30,042 nucleotides of DNA, from NCBI GenBank assembly GCA_026419775.2, contig JAOPGA020001154.1:1-30042 (forward strand), given 5' to 3'. Below the pieces are notes generated by a model. The model ran no database searches, was not told the DNA's origin, and was given only the letters and a program-made list of their open reading frames with translations. The translations under genes and the position numbers were made by a program. The stretch comes from Acrasis kona. Lineage: Eukaryota; Heterolobosea; Eutetramitea; Acrasida; Acrasidae. Of the stretch, positions 8,593 through 18,700 are shown in pieces. Each line of letters opens with the position of its first letter. Position 1 is the first letter of the stretch.

Positions 8593-11500
8593 ATGCTATA
8601 CCCTAACGGATTTCTTCATTTTCTCGTTGTGGTTGACCCTAAACAAATTCATCTCTGTTTGATGCACAGGTGACAGATGTTGATCACGAATACTTTTGAA
8701 ATATGTTGCAGAAACACATACGGGAAAGAAACAATATATTGGAAGGTAGAAGGCAACTTACCAAAACTTCAGCTCTACCAACAAAAACTGTCCGAAATGC
8801 GGATACCGAGCACACTAGTCTTACCTCAAAAATGTTTATATGTATTCTTTATTTTTGTTGCACCTGAAGACCAAAAACATCTTCCTCAAAATGTTTTGAA
8901 GGACATTGACGACAAGTCGATGCATGTTTCGAGAAAGAACTATGACCAATTTTTACAGTTCTTAGTCCTGATTTAGCGAGGACCTTATTAAACAGCGTTA
9001 GAAATTGGTTTTACAGGTTTGTGATATAATCCTCATACTCGCTAAAGCCCTACAATAGTATGTTTGAAAGCGAATCATATTCATCTATTGGGGACTTTTT
9101 GTTTGATAAATCTCAGACAAGCAATTCGCTACTAGGTTTTAAGCTAGTATTTTCGCTGTATGATACGCACACAATGTGTCTAAGAGTTAATGTGTGTCGG
9201 AAGAACATGAGACGAATAAACGCTAAAGAAGTACTACTGGAAACTAATGAAGATACTGGACCATTATGGGGTATGAATTTATTCTCAATAAATTTAACAA
9301 TCCACAGTTAACATTTTACCAATGAGAGGCATTCCGGGACAAGTTCATTCATCTAACATGTTATTTGGTACGCAAAAAAGCGATTCGAACGAAAATGATG
9401 TCACTGTTACTACATTTGGAAGACATTTTCCAGTGAATTGTGACCTTTTAATGGTTGAGGTATGTTTTATTGATTCTAATCATTGACACGTTAAAAGGTA
9501 CCAAAACCAGTGACTTTTGAGGATCCCTTCGGATCACTTCATGCCATCACAATGCAACCCACTCTATCTCCATCTCCTCCAACAACACCAGAACCACCAA
9601 AATCAATCAATCTAGTAAAAAAGGAGTCTCTTCGTGTCAAGGCCAACCCAAACACTCCAACTCCAAAAAACGAAAGCCAGAATAGCAATCACATGCTGGA
9701 TCAAAAGACGACACCCATCACTACCACTCCTCTACTCGTAAGTTGTTTTTTAATTATTTTTTTACAATGTTTAGAATGATGCCGTTGGGACTACCACAGC
9801 TACAACAACACCTCTCGTGGCAGCGTCCACTCCACAACAGGAAGCGAATCCAATCACACCCTTATTGAAAATAGATACACCAATCCCAACAACACCACAA
9901 CCAGACGTTATGAAGGATAAGAAACCAAAAGCAAAGAAGAGAAAAAAGACTGCAGATAGTAACGACGACGACTTTGATTTTGATCTTGACGACCTCAAGG
10001 TTGATTTCGATTTTTTCGATGACGACAAGAAGAAGAAAAAGAAGGTAACCCATTAATCATGACTAGTTTTAAAACCTTTATAGAGCAAAGAAAAGAAGAC
10101 AACCAAGACACAGGAGGCTCCTCTAAAAACAACCTCTCCCGTCGTGTCAACAACGCCACTCCCAACAACACCTTCCATCCACTCCAACCCAACCACACCT
10201 TCCACTACAGTACAGTCACAACAACCACAAACCTCACAACCAGTCACTTTTAAACATCAACAACAACAACCCACATTAATTCTTCAAGATGATTTTGATT
10301 ATGAATCGGCTGTAAAACGCAACCAACAAATCATGGAACAACGAATGGAGTCAAGAAGAAGAAACAGGGAGCTACTTTACAAATTAAGTCTAGAGGACAA
10401 CAACATTGAACAATCATCATCGTCAGCCAACGAAAAAAACAATCAAGATTTATTACACGCACCCATCGTTTCGCATCAAACATTAACCGATCAACAACAC
10501 GAAACACGGGTTTCGATTCAATCCTTCACTCCGATCCAATCCACTCTGATTCCATTCAAACCAACCACCACCCGACCGAGAAGCACTCCACAATACACGC
10601 CACAATTACCGACATGCACATCCGACATGAATCATTCCCAATCATCCAATCACGAACATTCCACACCAAGTAAAAAACGATGCGTCAGACCAACCACGCC
10701 ACACAAACACACCAACAGCACGTTGAATCACCACCAACCCAATCACAAACATTTACAATCCAATCAAACATTTTTATGTGATTTGAAATTCACGGGAGAC
10801 GTTCTCACGTTCGGTCGATTCGTGACCAGTAAGGTCTTTTCGAGAGCAGCAGAATGGAGCAAGAGAGAAGCGCCCGTCAACAACCAAAGCGAATTAAAAA
10901 TGGTTCCCTTCTTGATGAGCGGATTCTGGCAACACTTAGAAAGCAGCAGCAACGATCGGCTCTATCCATCGCAAGCATCCAACAGTTGCATTCCCCTGAT
11001 TTCAATTTCCAATTCCACATGGGACATTTTACATGATTTTGTGCGCACCAATTGTTTCACATCAACAAAATACGAATCTTTTATTCATAAAAATGACATT
11101 AGCAGAGTGTTGAGTAGCGTTTGTAAATTAATAAAGGATAAAAAGGCACCTGGTGCCGTCAATTATTATCCATTATCGCTCACCAACAAGCACAATAACA
11201 CGACGATGATCACTCCATTAGAAACGCCCAACATACGAGTCGGATATGGAGATCAATGGATCGATATGGAGTGCAAAGCGACCAAATGGTGGCAAGAATT
11301 ATTATTGGAGCCTTACGCTACGCCCAAAAAGATTCATTACTTGGTATTGAGTTTTAGAGATGTTCGATTCGATCGAGATTTTTTTAATCACTTGGTGATT
11401 GATTACTTTTCGCAATTATCGAGCACGTTCGAGGCGTTGAAGTTGGGTAGTTTGCAACCGCTGCATCACCACGCGCACAAGAATGGAATTGTATTTTTTG

Positions 11501-12858
11501 ATGTGAATTACATGAATCAAATCTGGACGCACGATCGCGATTCGATCATTTCCGAATTCAATCGACAAATCGCATCCTTCATGAACCACGAATTACAAGA
11601 GTGGATTTCGACCGTCGCATCGAATCAATCGTCCATCGTGATTTATGTGATGGATCCACATCACTCCAGCGTGGATTTGAATCATGTGGATTTACAAAGA
11701 GATGATTATTGTTCTTACCATCACTTGTTTGATTTGTTCGATGCGTTCAAGAATCATCCACAAATCAGAGTACAATTCATCAATCCTTCACAAATTCGAT
11801 TCGATTCCATACGCAGTCACTCGTTAAAAGAATTGGCATTTTGTACATTTAATCTAATCAGACAATCCGATTCGAAATGGAGCACTTGTCCCCACGTCAG
11901 CGGACAATCCTTGTATTCTCCTCATTCGAGAATCGTTCCGCAATCTACATGCGAACAAATTTCGTGCATGGACGATCATCACCGATCGTCGTCATCATCA
12001 TCAACGACAAACACAACCAACACGATCAACAATAGACATCGACACGTGACGCTTCACGTCACCTACAGCATCATTTATTTGCAATCGAGTCAAGTGCTCT
12101 CCGATCATTCTCAAGATTCACATTGCACCAATTTATGTAATTGTCCGATGATTTTGAATGCATTAATTAGTGACGATGGTGGAGAATTGTGCGAAATGTT
12201 CACCATGACCAGTCACGATTACATCAAGAAACAAGGTACCGGTAAGGTACTAGATTGGATCATTTCGCAATTACATTTGCACGCATGCGAAATCATGACC
12301 CATGCTCACAAGAGAGTTTTATTGTACTGGGAGTACGTGGTGGTGAGATCGCAGGGAACGTTACGTGACGAGGAACGAGACGCTTGGAACAAAATCATCA
12401 AAAATTTTTATGATTCTCATTCCATCAGGGGATTGATGGTGGTGATGGGATTGGAATTTGAAAATGTCGAATTGCAAGTGATTAGGGATGGATTTGATGC
12501 CAGTGATTTGGACAATATGGATGCGTTTGTTTACTCCGTGCAACATCAGATGAATGATGACATTAATTTGTCACAAGCATTTTTGATTTCGAGAATGGAT
12601 CAATCAGGAGATTACAAAATTTTGGAAATGGTAATGTACATGTGCACCAAGAATGTGAAGAGGGAGGATTATCCAAAGTTGTTGATCAAGTGGCTGAGAC
12701 AGTATTATCATTTGGGGTGGTTGCGATTGGATGCGAACGAAGGGATTCGCAAATCGCACGTTCCTCCTCATGTGCAAATGTTGAGGGATTTGACATTTTT
12801 GTGCAAAAACTTTGTGTATGATAAACATGTTGAATGGAAAGAACATTACATGTGTTAA
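8593..12858 (+). CDS. MED13: Mediator complex subunit 13 (MED13) homologue, multi-exon
   Basis: Large scaffold of the Mediator CDK8 kinase module, which links the kinase to core Mediator in RNA polymerase II regulation. Exons: 8593-8669 (alternatively a start at the ATG at 8677 with no first intron), 8712-8957, 8996-9016, 9059-9270, 9308-9459, 9498-9737, 9775-10044 and 10084-12858. Introns are 37-42 bases and all phases agree, giving 1316 or 1330 residues. The N-terminal MED13 domain shows IYWKVEG, LYVFFIFVAPED, VRNWFY and LVFSLYDTH. A Thr/Pro/Gln-rich linker with an Asp-rich and Lys-rich patch (DDDFDFDLDDLK...KKKKKK) follows. The conserved C-terminal half has VGYGDQWID, KWWQELLLEPYATPKKIHYLV, VQFINPSQIRF, SLKELAFCTFN, HVTLHVTYSI, a GTGKVLDWI region and PPHVQMLRDLTFL, in the same order as in animal MED13. 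Similarity is modest but collinear. The stop overlaps an AATAAA hexamer. Confidence 0.88.
8996..9016 (+). other. 21-base micro-exon of the MED13 gene
   Basis: Between two introns (8958-8995 and 9017-9058) lies an exon of only 21 bases. It restores the reading frame across a region where the unspliced frame hits a TAG. It supplies the residues HVRNWFY, which line up with the VRIGKWF tract of animal MED13_N. The upstream donor is the unusual CA|GTTCTT. No other combination of nearby splice sites that I tried keeps the frame open. Confidence 0.6.
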
Positions 12859-12876
12859 TAAAATATATTTATAGAA

Positions 12877-13523
12877 TCATGGTATTTGTTCCGATAACCT
12901 AAAATGTGTGAATGAATGTGAGACGATGCGCGTGAATTACCATTGCATGCCTTCCGTTAGACCTGCTCCTGTTTTTGTGCTGCAGGATTGGACGCGAATG
13001 TTTTTTTGTTTGAGATAGGACAGGGTTAGTGCGCTTGATAAATCTTCTACGGACTGTGCTTGGTCCATGTCTTGTTTGTTTGCAAAAATTAGGACGAAAA
13101 CTCCCTTCATGGAATCTTCTTGGAGAATCTTATGTAACTCGTCTCTGGCCTCGCCAAGTCTCTCTTTGTCTGCACTATCCACAACAAATATCAATCCATT
13201 CGTGTTCGAACAATAGTGCTTCCAGTTTTGCCTAATTTTATCTTGTCCTCCTATTTCATGTTAAAATCACCATCATGATTCAATTACCTGCATCCCAAAT
13301 GGTGAAGTTGACCTTCTTATATTGTACAACTTCGACATTGAAACCAATGGTGGGAATGGTATCTACCACCGAACCTAATTTTAACTTGAACAGGATTGAA
13401 GTCTACATTCACGTTGTAAGAAACCACAACAAAACATGTCCTTACTTTCCCTGCACTGTCTAATCCTATCATTAAAATTCTAGACTCCTTCTTCTTGTTC
13501 AGCAGGGATTTGATATTACCCAT
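12877..13523 (-). CDS. ARF-family GTPase (four exons)
   Basis: ADP-ribosylation-factor GTPase of membrane traffic, 174 residues. Exons 13523-13446, 13402-13288, 13250-12941 and 12898-12877; introns 43, 37 and 42 bases with phases 0, 1 and 2. Seen: MGN start for N-myristoylation, P-loop GLDSAGKT, switch [10 protein letters not shown], switch II WDAGGQDKIR with the catalytic Gln, the ARF signature [20 protein letters not shown], and an SCSTKTGAG loop. The last exon is only 22 bases and adds the usual W-L-S-E-Q end; without it the frame would stop right after [17 protein letters not shown] in place of IRPLWRHYFQNT and an altered [11 protein letters not shown] end make it a divergent ARF rather than ARF1 itself. 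Its stop is 18 bases from the MED13 stop on the other strand. Confidence 0.95.
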
Positions 13524-13616
13524 GCTAACTGCTAATGTTGTTGGAAAAAAATGATGTTTGACAACATTGTACCCCATAAAAGACGATTCAATTTACAACT
13601 TTTATTGCTCATAATA

Positions 13617-15205
13617 CTACTTATTTTGTAGATGCGGAAGATAGTCTAATTGTTGACGGAAGTGTTCATTTGAGCCAATTAACGCGATGGCTGATGTCGA
13701 GTTAAAACCAAAGAAATATATCACTTACCATGCCAATACCCACCAATTACTTTCACTACAAATTTCCCTTGGATGGTGCCTTTGACTTGCGTTGGTACGT
13801 CAGCTTCCTCGTCCTTTCCCAATCCAAGCTCTCCGTTTTCTCCTCTTCCAAACACAAATAGTTTGCCTGATTCTGTGACCACAAAGTTGACTTTGTCGCC
13901 ACATGCTATGGACGAGACTTTTTCATTGTTGAAGAAGTGGTTGCGATAGACAGTACACTCGCTGTTGTCCCTAATGATTGATTTATCAGACATGTCCAAC
14001 CGTTTTTTGGAAATTAGTTCTTCTCCACTGCTCATTTTTCTATTTTCGTTTTCATCAGTGTATTCCAAGTGTTTCAAATATTTAATATATCCTAATCCCT
14101 CGAATTTAAATCCCCTTTTAACGTTAGAAGTTGGCTATTATCAGCATACCATGAATATAAACAACCATCGCTTGTTCTTGCGAGGCAGTGGTTGGAAGCT
14201 ACGGCAATTTCTACGACCCTTCTGTCGTTTAAAGTACGTATGACAAGTCTAGGTTTGTTGTTTACTTGTAGTTCCTCGTTCTCAAACGGTTTACCTCCCC
14301 ACTGGTAAATCTCATACTCGGCTTGAAGATGTTAGATCGAAAATATCATTGAAAACGCACTTGTAAGAGCGAGGTTGATGTGCTCTTTGGATACTACGTT
14401 AGCAACTTTCCAGTCCACGTCGATTTTCTTTGAGTATAATTGATCCAAATTATCACCAAGACCTAACTGCCCATATGCACCCCACCCACTGTTTTTGTAA
14501 AGTTTTAATTGTAAAAGTGTCCTTACCAGCTATACATTTCTCCCTTTGAAGAAATCAAAATTGTGTGTCGAGAGCCACAGACAGCCCTTGTTATCCTTCT
14601 TCTCTCCATCAACTCAGAGTTTGTTGGCCTGTCTAAATTGCTCTTATGACCTACACCTAGCTATTTAAAGTTGGTATGAGCAGGTAGAACTATACTTGTC
14701 CGTTGAAATTTTGTCCGCACACAAATACTCTGGAACCCTCTGTTACGAAAACGGTGTGACGATCTCCGCATGCTACACTAATTACTGGGTCATTTGAGAA
14801 CTCTTCAAACTCTAGTAATTTTGGGCTAGCCTCATCTGAGAAGCCGCCATGACCTAGCTGCCCACTTCAAAATAAAATTGCTTGGTATTTAACGCGACCA
14901 TACCTTTGGTTTCTACCAAAAGTGTATACTTTCTTATCAACAGTAACTATCACAGTGTGGCTTCCTCCGGTAGCAACCATAGCTATTTTAGAACCGAGCC
15001 CTGATAGATCAATCAATGAAGGTTCGAGTACATTCTCGTTCAAAATGGATCCAACTCTCTTTGTTGGTGAAAGTGGGGCTTTAAATTTATTCTCCTCAGA
15101 GATGGATTCAACATGGTGACCGAGTTGCATGTTGTTCCATCCCCAAGAATAAGCTTCGTCGTAAGGCTCTACACTTATTCTGTTTCGAGGTGTCAGTAGG
15201 TTCAT
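13617..15205 (-). CDS. RCC1-repeat beta-propeller protein (seven exons)
   Basis: Seven exons (15205-14904, 14864-14696, 14660-14527, 14488-14361, 14321-14150, 14114-13729, 13690-13617) with six introns of 35-39 bases. All phases match, giving 454 residues. RCC1 blades are visible as YSWGWNNMQLGHH, YTFGRNQSGQLGHGG, FVCGQNFNGQLGVGH, YSCGWGAYGQLGLGD, a degenerate one with YQWGGKPF, and FVFGRGENGELGLGKDE. Each is followed or preceded by the matching HTV/HTI/NFV strand (for example VACGDRHTVFV and VCGSRHTIL). This is enough for a nearly complete seven-bladed propeller. The last exon supplies the closing strand IALIGSNEHF. RCC1 itself is the Ran exchange factor, but many RCC1-repeat proteins have other roles and nothing here decides which. 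An AATAAA follows the TAG within about 15 bases. Confidence 0.9.
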
Positions 15206-15275
15206 CTATTTCTGTTACAATTAAATCAACCAAATCTGTTTTAAAGTGGCGGTAAGAAACAGCTTATCTCAAACA

Positions 15276-15528
15276 ATGCATATAAATAACTGTTTGAATA
15301 TACCACTAAAATCAACAGCATATCAACTTGTATCTTCGTATCCGAGAACTGCTCTTAATACAATAAAAACTCTTTGTTATCAAGCTGGTATCCACAAATG
15401 TATTAACGCTAGACCAATCCGACGGTATGACCGACATAATTTTCATCTGAGCGGCCCGGAAGGCCGCAAAGATTTTCTAGTATTTTTTCATGTTGTTACA
15501 TTGCGGGCTCTTGTAGTTCCGCTTCTAG
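15276..15528 (+). CDS. probable small two-exon gene, 71 residues
   Basis: Not recognised. An ATG at 15276 opens 68 codons (MHINNCLNIPLKSTAYQLVS...RRYDRHNFHLSGPEGRKDFL) to a GTATTT donor at 15480. A 37-base intron ending TTGTAG (15516), the size typical of this locus, leads in phase 0 into FRF and a TAG at 15526-15528. Without splicing the frame runs on hydrophobically to 15533. The intron size is the best support. The N-terminal part is poor in acidic residues with scattered Arg/Lys and Ser/Thr, compatible with mitochondrial import (inference). It sits between the RCC1 gene (divergent) and the channel gene, whose ATG is 60 bases further on. A GC-rich palindrome (15451-15467) lies inside it. 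Confidence 0.45.
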
Positions 15529-15562
15529 TATAACTTTCTTCGCTAAGGTTAAACTCTGAACA

Positions 15563-15631
15563 ATGACTTTTATCGGGGATACAAGAAATGACAAATCACG
15601 CCGAAGAGTGCGAGAGGATTTATTGGAGTGA
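15563..15631 (+). promoter_or_regulatory. short upstream ORF overlapping the channel start
   Basis: An ATG at 15563 opens a 22-codon frame that ends with a TGA at 15629-15631, out of frame with and spanning the main ATG at 15588. If the mRNA leader includes it, ribosomes starting here would bypass the channel start, so it could lower translation. The length of the leader is unknown. Confidence 0.35.
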
Positions 15632-17498
15632 AAGGACACTGGACGAAAACAATAAGCCTTACCCTATTTTCACTCGTTTGTGGAGGTTGAGGAGTGGTAT
15701 TGGCAACGCAGCTTATTCCTATTTCTTTATGATCAAGGGATTAATAATTGTATTCGCAGCGATGACCATACCAGCGATGATTCTAACAGGCATAAATTAT
15801 CAAGGAGGAAAATTTAATGGGAATCCAAACATTACAAAAGTGCGGTATGCATCGTTAGAAAACCACTACGAAGTACCACTTGAGGTACCTATATTGGACA
15901 TAATTGGAATGCTTCCCCTCATTCTCTTTCTCGTATACTTTAGAATGTTTGCTCCGAAGATCAAAAGAACACAAAGGGCCTCAGATTATTCGATACTGGT
16001 GACACGACTACCAAGTGATGCAACATCCGAAGAAGTCAAAGAGCATTTTTCATTTTACGGTCAAGTCTATGACGCAACCTTAGCTCTTAATAATGGCAAA
16101 CTCATTCGTCTGAGAAAACAACAACAGGAGATGATTGAACAGCTAAAAGATTATCGAGAAGATGGACTTCCAGACGGAAAAAAGAGGAGCATTATACTAG
16201 GACTAGGAGGCGACAGCGTAGATTCATTATCGGATAAAATATCAAAACTACAGAGTGAAATTAACGACCTCAAACGACAAACCTACGGATGCTGCGGAAC
16301 TGCTTACGTCACATTCGAGAGGCAATCATCAGCAGAGGATTGCATTCGTCATTCAACAAGCAACATTTTCAAACGAACACAAAGAAAGTTTAGAGACGAA
16401 ACACCATTGGGAGTTAAACACGCACCTGAGCCGAAGGACATTATTTGGGAGAATTTAGAGTATGACTTAAATGAGAGGTTCCTTAGATGTCTATTCACAA
16501 ACACTGTTGCCTTCGTTTTAACGGCTTGTTCAATCTGTTCTGGAATGGGTCTTGGTCATTGGTTCTACCAGTCCAGATTTAGCGGTGGACCAGTTCCACA
16601 ACCAGGAGTGCTCGTCGTTTACCTTTTATGCATTAGCGTATTTATGGGCGCTCTTACTTTGCTGACTCCTTTGATGGTTTCATTCGAAAAGCACCATACA
16701 AGATCACATCTAAAAAGATTTTCGTTCATTAGGTTGACGATTGTTGATTTTGGGCTTAGCGTTGCCATACCCATCATGATGTTTGGATTTTTGTGGGAGC
16801 CAGCGGGTACTGGAAATCTTGCAAGTGACCAAATGCCACATATGTTTCTTTTGGTTGAATTTTGTATTTTAATTGGTGTCATCAATTTTTTAGCACCACT
16901 CATCTTCAGGTGGGTTGTTTGGTGGTTGGCAATAAGAAAAAACAAGTCAACCAGAGCATTGAAGAAAATGTTCGAAGGTGCAGACTTTACAATAGATGAA
17001 TCTCATAAATTTGTTGCAAAATCGACTTGGTCCTGTATGTTCTTTTCTTCCCTTGTTCCATTCATAGCACCCATCTGGTGTGCCTTGCTACTTATTATAT
17101 ATTATGTTGACAAGTTTAATATTTTGAGAAGGTTCAGGAAACCAAACAGTAATGACAATACCATCACTAGGCTAATGGTTACTTATTTCCTACCGTGGGC
17201 GGTTATTGGTCATTTTTGTGTTGCTGTTAAATTGTACTCCTTCCATAACGGTCCTTTTTTGATTATGATCATTCCTCTTGCCATCACATTCGGTTTGTAT
17301 TTGATCAGCATTACAATTGATTTGATAATGTATGCTTTGTCGTACTGGTCCATACCTGCACGGGAGGATTTGCGTGACGACATGGAGTCTATTTGTTATA
17401 GTCAAATTCCCAATCCAGAATATTATAATAGTATACAACCAGGAGAGAGCAGTGTTGATTCAAATTCGTCATCGGATTGTTACTCACTATACAATTAG
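15588..17498 (+). CDS. OSCA/TMEM63-type (DUF221) membrane channel protein
   Basis: Polytopic membrane protein of 636 residues, single exon, of the hyperosmolality- or mechanically-gated cation channel family (CSC1/OSCA/TMEM63). Seen in order: a short N-terminus, membrane segments at about 43-68 and 100-118, then the cytoplasmic RRM-like domain (DYSILVTRLPSDATSEEVKE to AYVTFERQSSAEDC) interrupted by a helical, Lys/Gln-rich arm, then the family hallmark APEPKDIIWENLEYD, and about seven further membrane segments between 290 and 600. The Ser-rich tail (SSVDSNSSSDC) may be phosphorylated. It is shorter at the N-terminus than plant OSCA proteins, which usually have an extra first segment. Gating and ion choice cannot be read from sequence. 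A 22-codon upstream frame overlaps its start. Confidence 0.92.
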   Translation: MTNHAEECERIYWSERTLDENNKPYPIFTRLWRLRSGIGNAAYSYFFMIKGLIIVFAAMTIPAMILTGINYQGGKFNGNPNITKVRYASLENHYEVPLEVPILDIIGMLPLILFLVYFRMFAPKIKRTQRASDYSILVTRLPSDATSEEVKEHFSFYGQVYDATLALNNGKLIRLRKQQQEMIEQLKDYREDGLPDGKKRSIILGLGGDSVDSLSDKISKLQSEINDLKRQTYGCCGTAYVTFERQSSAEDCIRHSTSNIFKRTQRKFRDETPLGVKHAPEPKDIIWENLEYDLNERFLRCLFTNTVAFVLTACSICSGMGLGHWFYQSRFSGGPVPQPGVLVVYLLCISVFMGALTLLTPLMVSFEKHHTRSHLKRFSFIRLTIVDFGLSVAIPIMMFGFLWEPAGTGNLASDQMPHMFLLVEFCILIGVINFLAPLIFRWVVWWLAIRKNKSTRALKKMFEGADFTIDESHKFVAKSTWSCMFFSSLVPFIAPIWCALLLIIYYVDKFNILRRFRKPNSNDNTITRLMVTYFLPWAVIGHFCVAVKLYSFHNGPFLIMIIPLAITFGLYLISITIDLIMYALSYWSIPAREDLRDDMESICYSQIPNPEYYNSIQPGESSVDSNSSSDCYSLYN

Positions 17499-17695
17499 TA
17501 GTGGTAAAAAAGATAAGGTTTAAACCTTAAAGATATCAGCAGACATCACATTACATTGTCTTATAATGCAACTTTCATATAAAGAGCATTTTCAGTAAAA
17601 TAAATTCAATTAAAAACAATAAAAATCTGTTCATGAATGTTCAATCATCCTCTTGAAATATTTATTGTTCATACGATTGAAACCAAAATTTGACG
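17499..17695. other. convergent intergenic gap
   Basis: About 200 AT-rich bases between two genes that run toward each other. It contains AATAAA-type signals on the plus strand (near 17600 and 17618) that could end the channel mRNA. No gene seen. Confidence 0.5.
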
Positions 17696-18244
17696 TCAAC
17701 ACCGTATGAAACAAGTCTGTTGAGATAAGTGTCGAAATTTCAAAGATAATATTAACCGAAGCAACATATTTTTGGATGAGTGAGAAATACCCATTACAAA
17801 ATTCATTAGTATAACACACAACAACAAGTAGGACGAAAAGTAGGGAAATGGTTTGTTTTTATATTGTACATTAGAGCGGACAGTTCTATTTGTGACTCCG
17901 CGAAGAAAGTTATTGTTCCGATATGATAATGAGTACTCTCCCCATGAATATGTGGGGCCTTCTAGTATTCCATCATTCTCTGTATAGTGTAGTTTTGGTA
18001 TAGTGCTTAGGATGTCATTAGTGTGTTTCAAAATCTTCTTCTGAGATTTGGTGAATTTTCTCTCAGGTTTTGGCTCTTCATATAATACATTGCTCTGACC
18101 TTGAGCTATTGTGTTTTCTGTCTTCTTCTCTTTTATTATTACTGTTTCTTTGGCTTCATTGTTGTTACTGTGGGGACGAGCCTTTATGAGGTCCCTTGCT
18201 ATTTTATGTATCTTTCGTAGAGTCTTCTTGAATGGAGTTGCCAT
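17696..18244 (-). CDS. hypothetical protein with basic N-terminus and possible membrane segment
   Basis: Not recognised. One frame of 182 residues from an ATG at 18244. Residues 1-85 are Lys/Arg-rich (FKKTLRKIHKIARDLIKAR, KSQKKILKH). The middle (about 88-125) has a distinctive Tyr/Asn/Gly-rich block (SWGEYSLSYRNNNFLRGVTN) that looks like a conserved core. About residues 136-158 form a hydrophobic stretch (YFSSYLLLCVILMNFVMGIS) that could span a membrane once. The last 25 residues may not be real: a GTACAA donor after SNV and unspliced continuation is possible, so the C-terminus is uncertain. It is divergent from the small frame at 18701-18847. Confidence 0.52.
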   Translation of the reverse strand: MATPFKKTLRKIHKIARDLIKARPHSNNNEAKETVIIKEKKTENTIAQGQSNVLYEEPKPERKFTKSQKKILKHTNDILSTIPKLHYTENDGILEGPTYSWGEYSLSYRNNNFLRGVTNRTVRSNVQYKNKPFPYFSSYLLLCVILMNFVMGISHSSKNMLLRLILSLKFRHLSQQTCFIRC

Positions 18245-18700
18245 GTGTTCGTTGTTTGATTAATTATTAGCCTCATCTGCCGGCTGATTTATGTTATCAT
18301 TAGAGTCCGCATATCGGACGGTGGAATCTGCGGGTCCGACAGCGGACGCTAATAGGTTAATATACCATTTACAGTAAAAATAGGGTTGCGAAAGATTTTG
18401 TATCACCAAGAATACCAACAACTGTAAAGCACAACATACAAATCGATCTCCTAATAGTTTTTGCTGAGGTTATTAATTGATATATCCCAATTGCACCATA
18501 AGTGTTTTATTTTGCGTTGCGGGTATTGAGTTCGATTTGAACTTCAAACAAATACCGACAAATTACAACCATGCTTCTTTAACAAAGCATACAGGAAAAA
18601 ATAACAGTGCTTAAATTTCTTTCCTACAAAGCTATTAGGGTAACAAACAAAGTATAAGTTCAGCTGCTTGGCAATACGAATGGAAATCCGCCTTTAGTTG
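18245..18700. other. intergenic stretch with a long imperfect inverted repeat
   Basis: About 450 bases with no gene I can support on its own. It holds the inverted repeat listed separately. On the minus strand, sequence from about 18660 down to 18540 stays open for roughly 39 codons after a GCAAGCAG acceptor, which could be a second exon of the frame at 18701-18847, but the evidence is thin. Confidence 0.4.
18299..18353. repeat. imperfect inverted repeat (about 20-base arms)
   Basis: The left arm 18299-18319 and right arm 18334-18353 are near reverse complements (ATTAGAGTCCGC against GCGGACGCTAAT, and CGGAC against GTCCG) around a 14-base loop. It is GC-richer than its surroundings. It could be a transcript hairpin, a terminator-like fold or a protein-binding dyad; no flanking gene uses it clearly. 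Confidence 0.6.

Noticed and set aside
8677-8976. The unspliced 99-residue frame taken as a separate small gene
   Set aside because: Its sequence aligns with the MED13 N-terminal domain and joins in phase to the next exons.
9771-10253. Several Ser-, Val- or Thr-rich frames on both strands around 9.8-10.2 kb
   Set aside because: They are shadows of the low-complexity Thr/Pro/Lys linker of MED13, whose exons and introns account for the region.
15451-15467. A GC-rich palindrome GCGGCC-CGGAA-GGCCGC
   Set aside because: It lies inside the small coding frame (Ser-Gly-Pro-Glu-Gly-Arg) and is explained by codon content. A 6-base stem is not enough for a separate feature.
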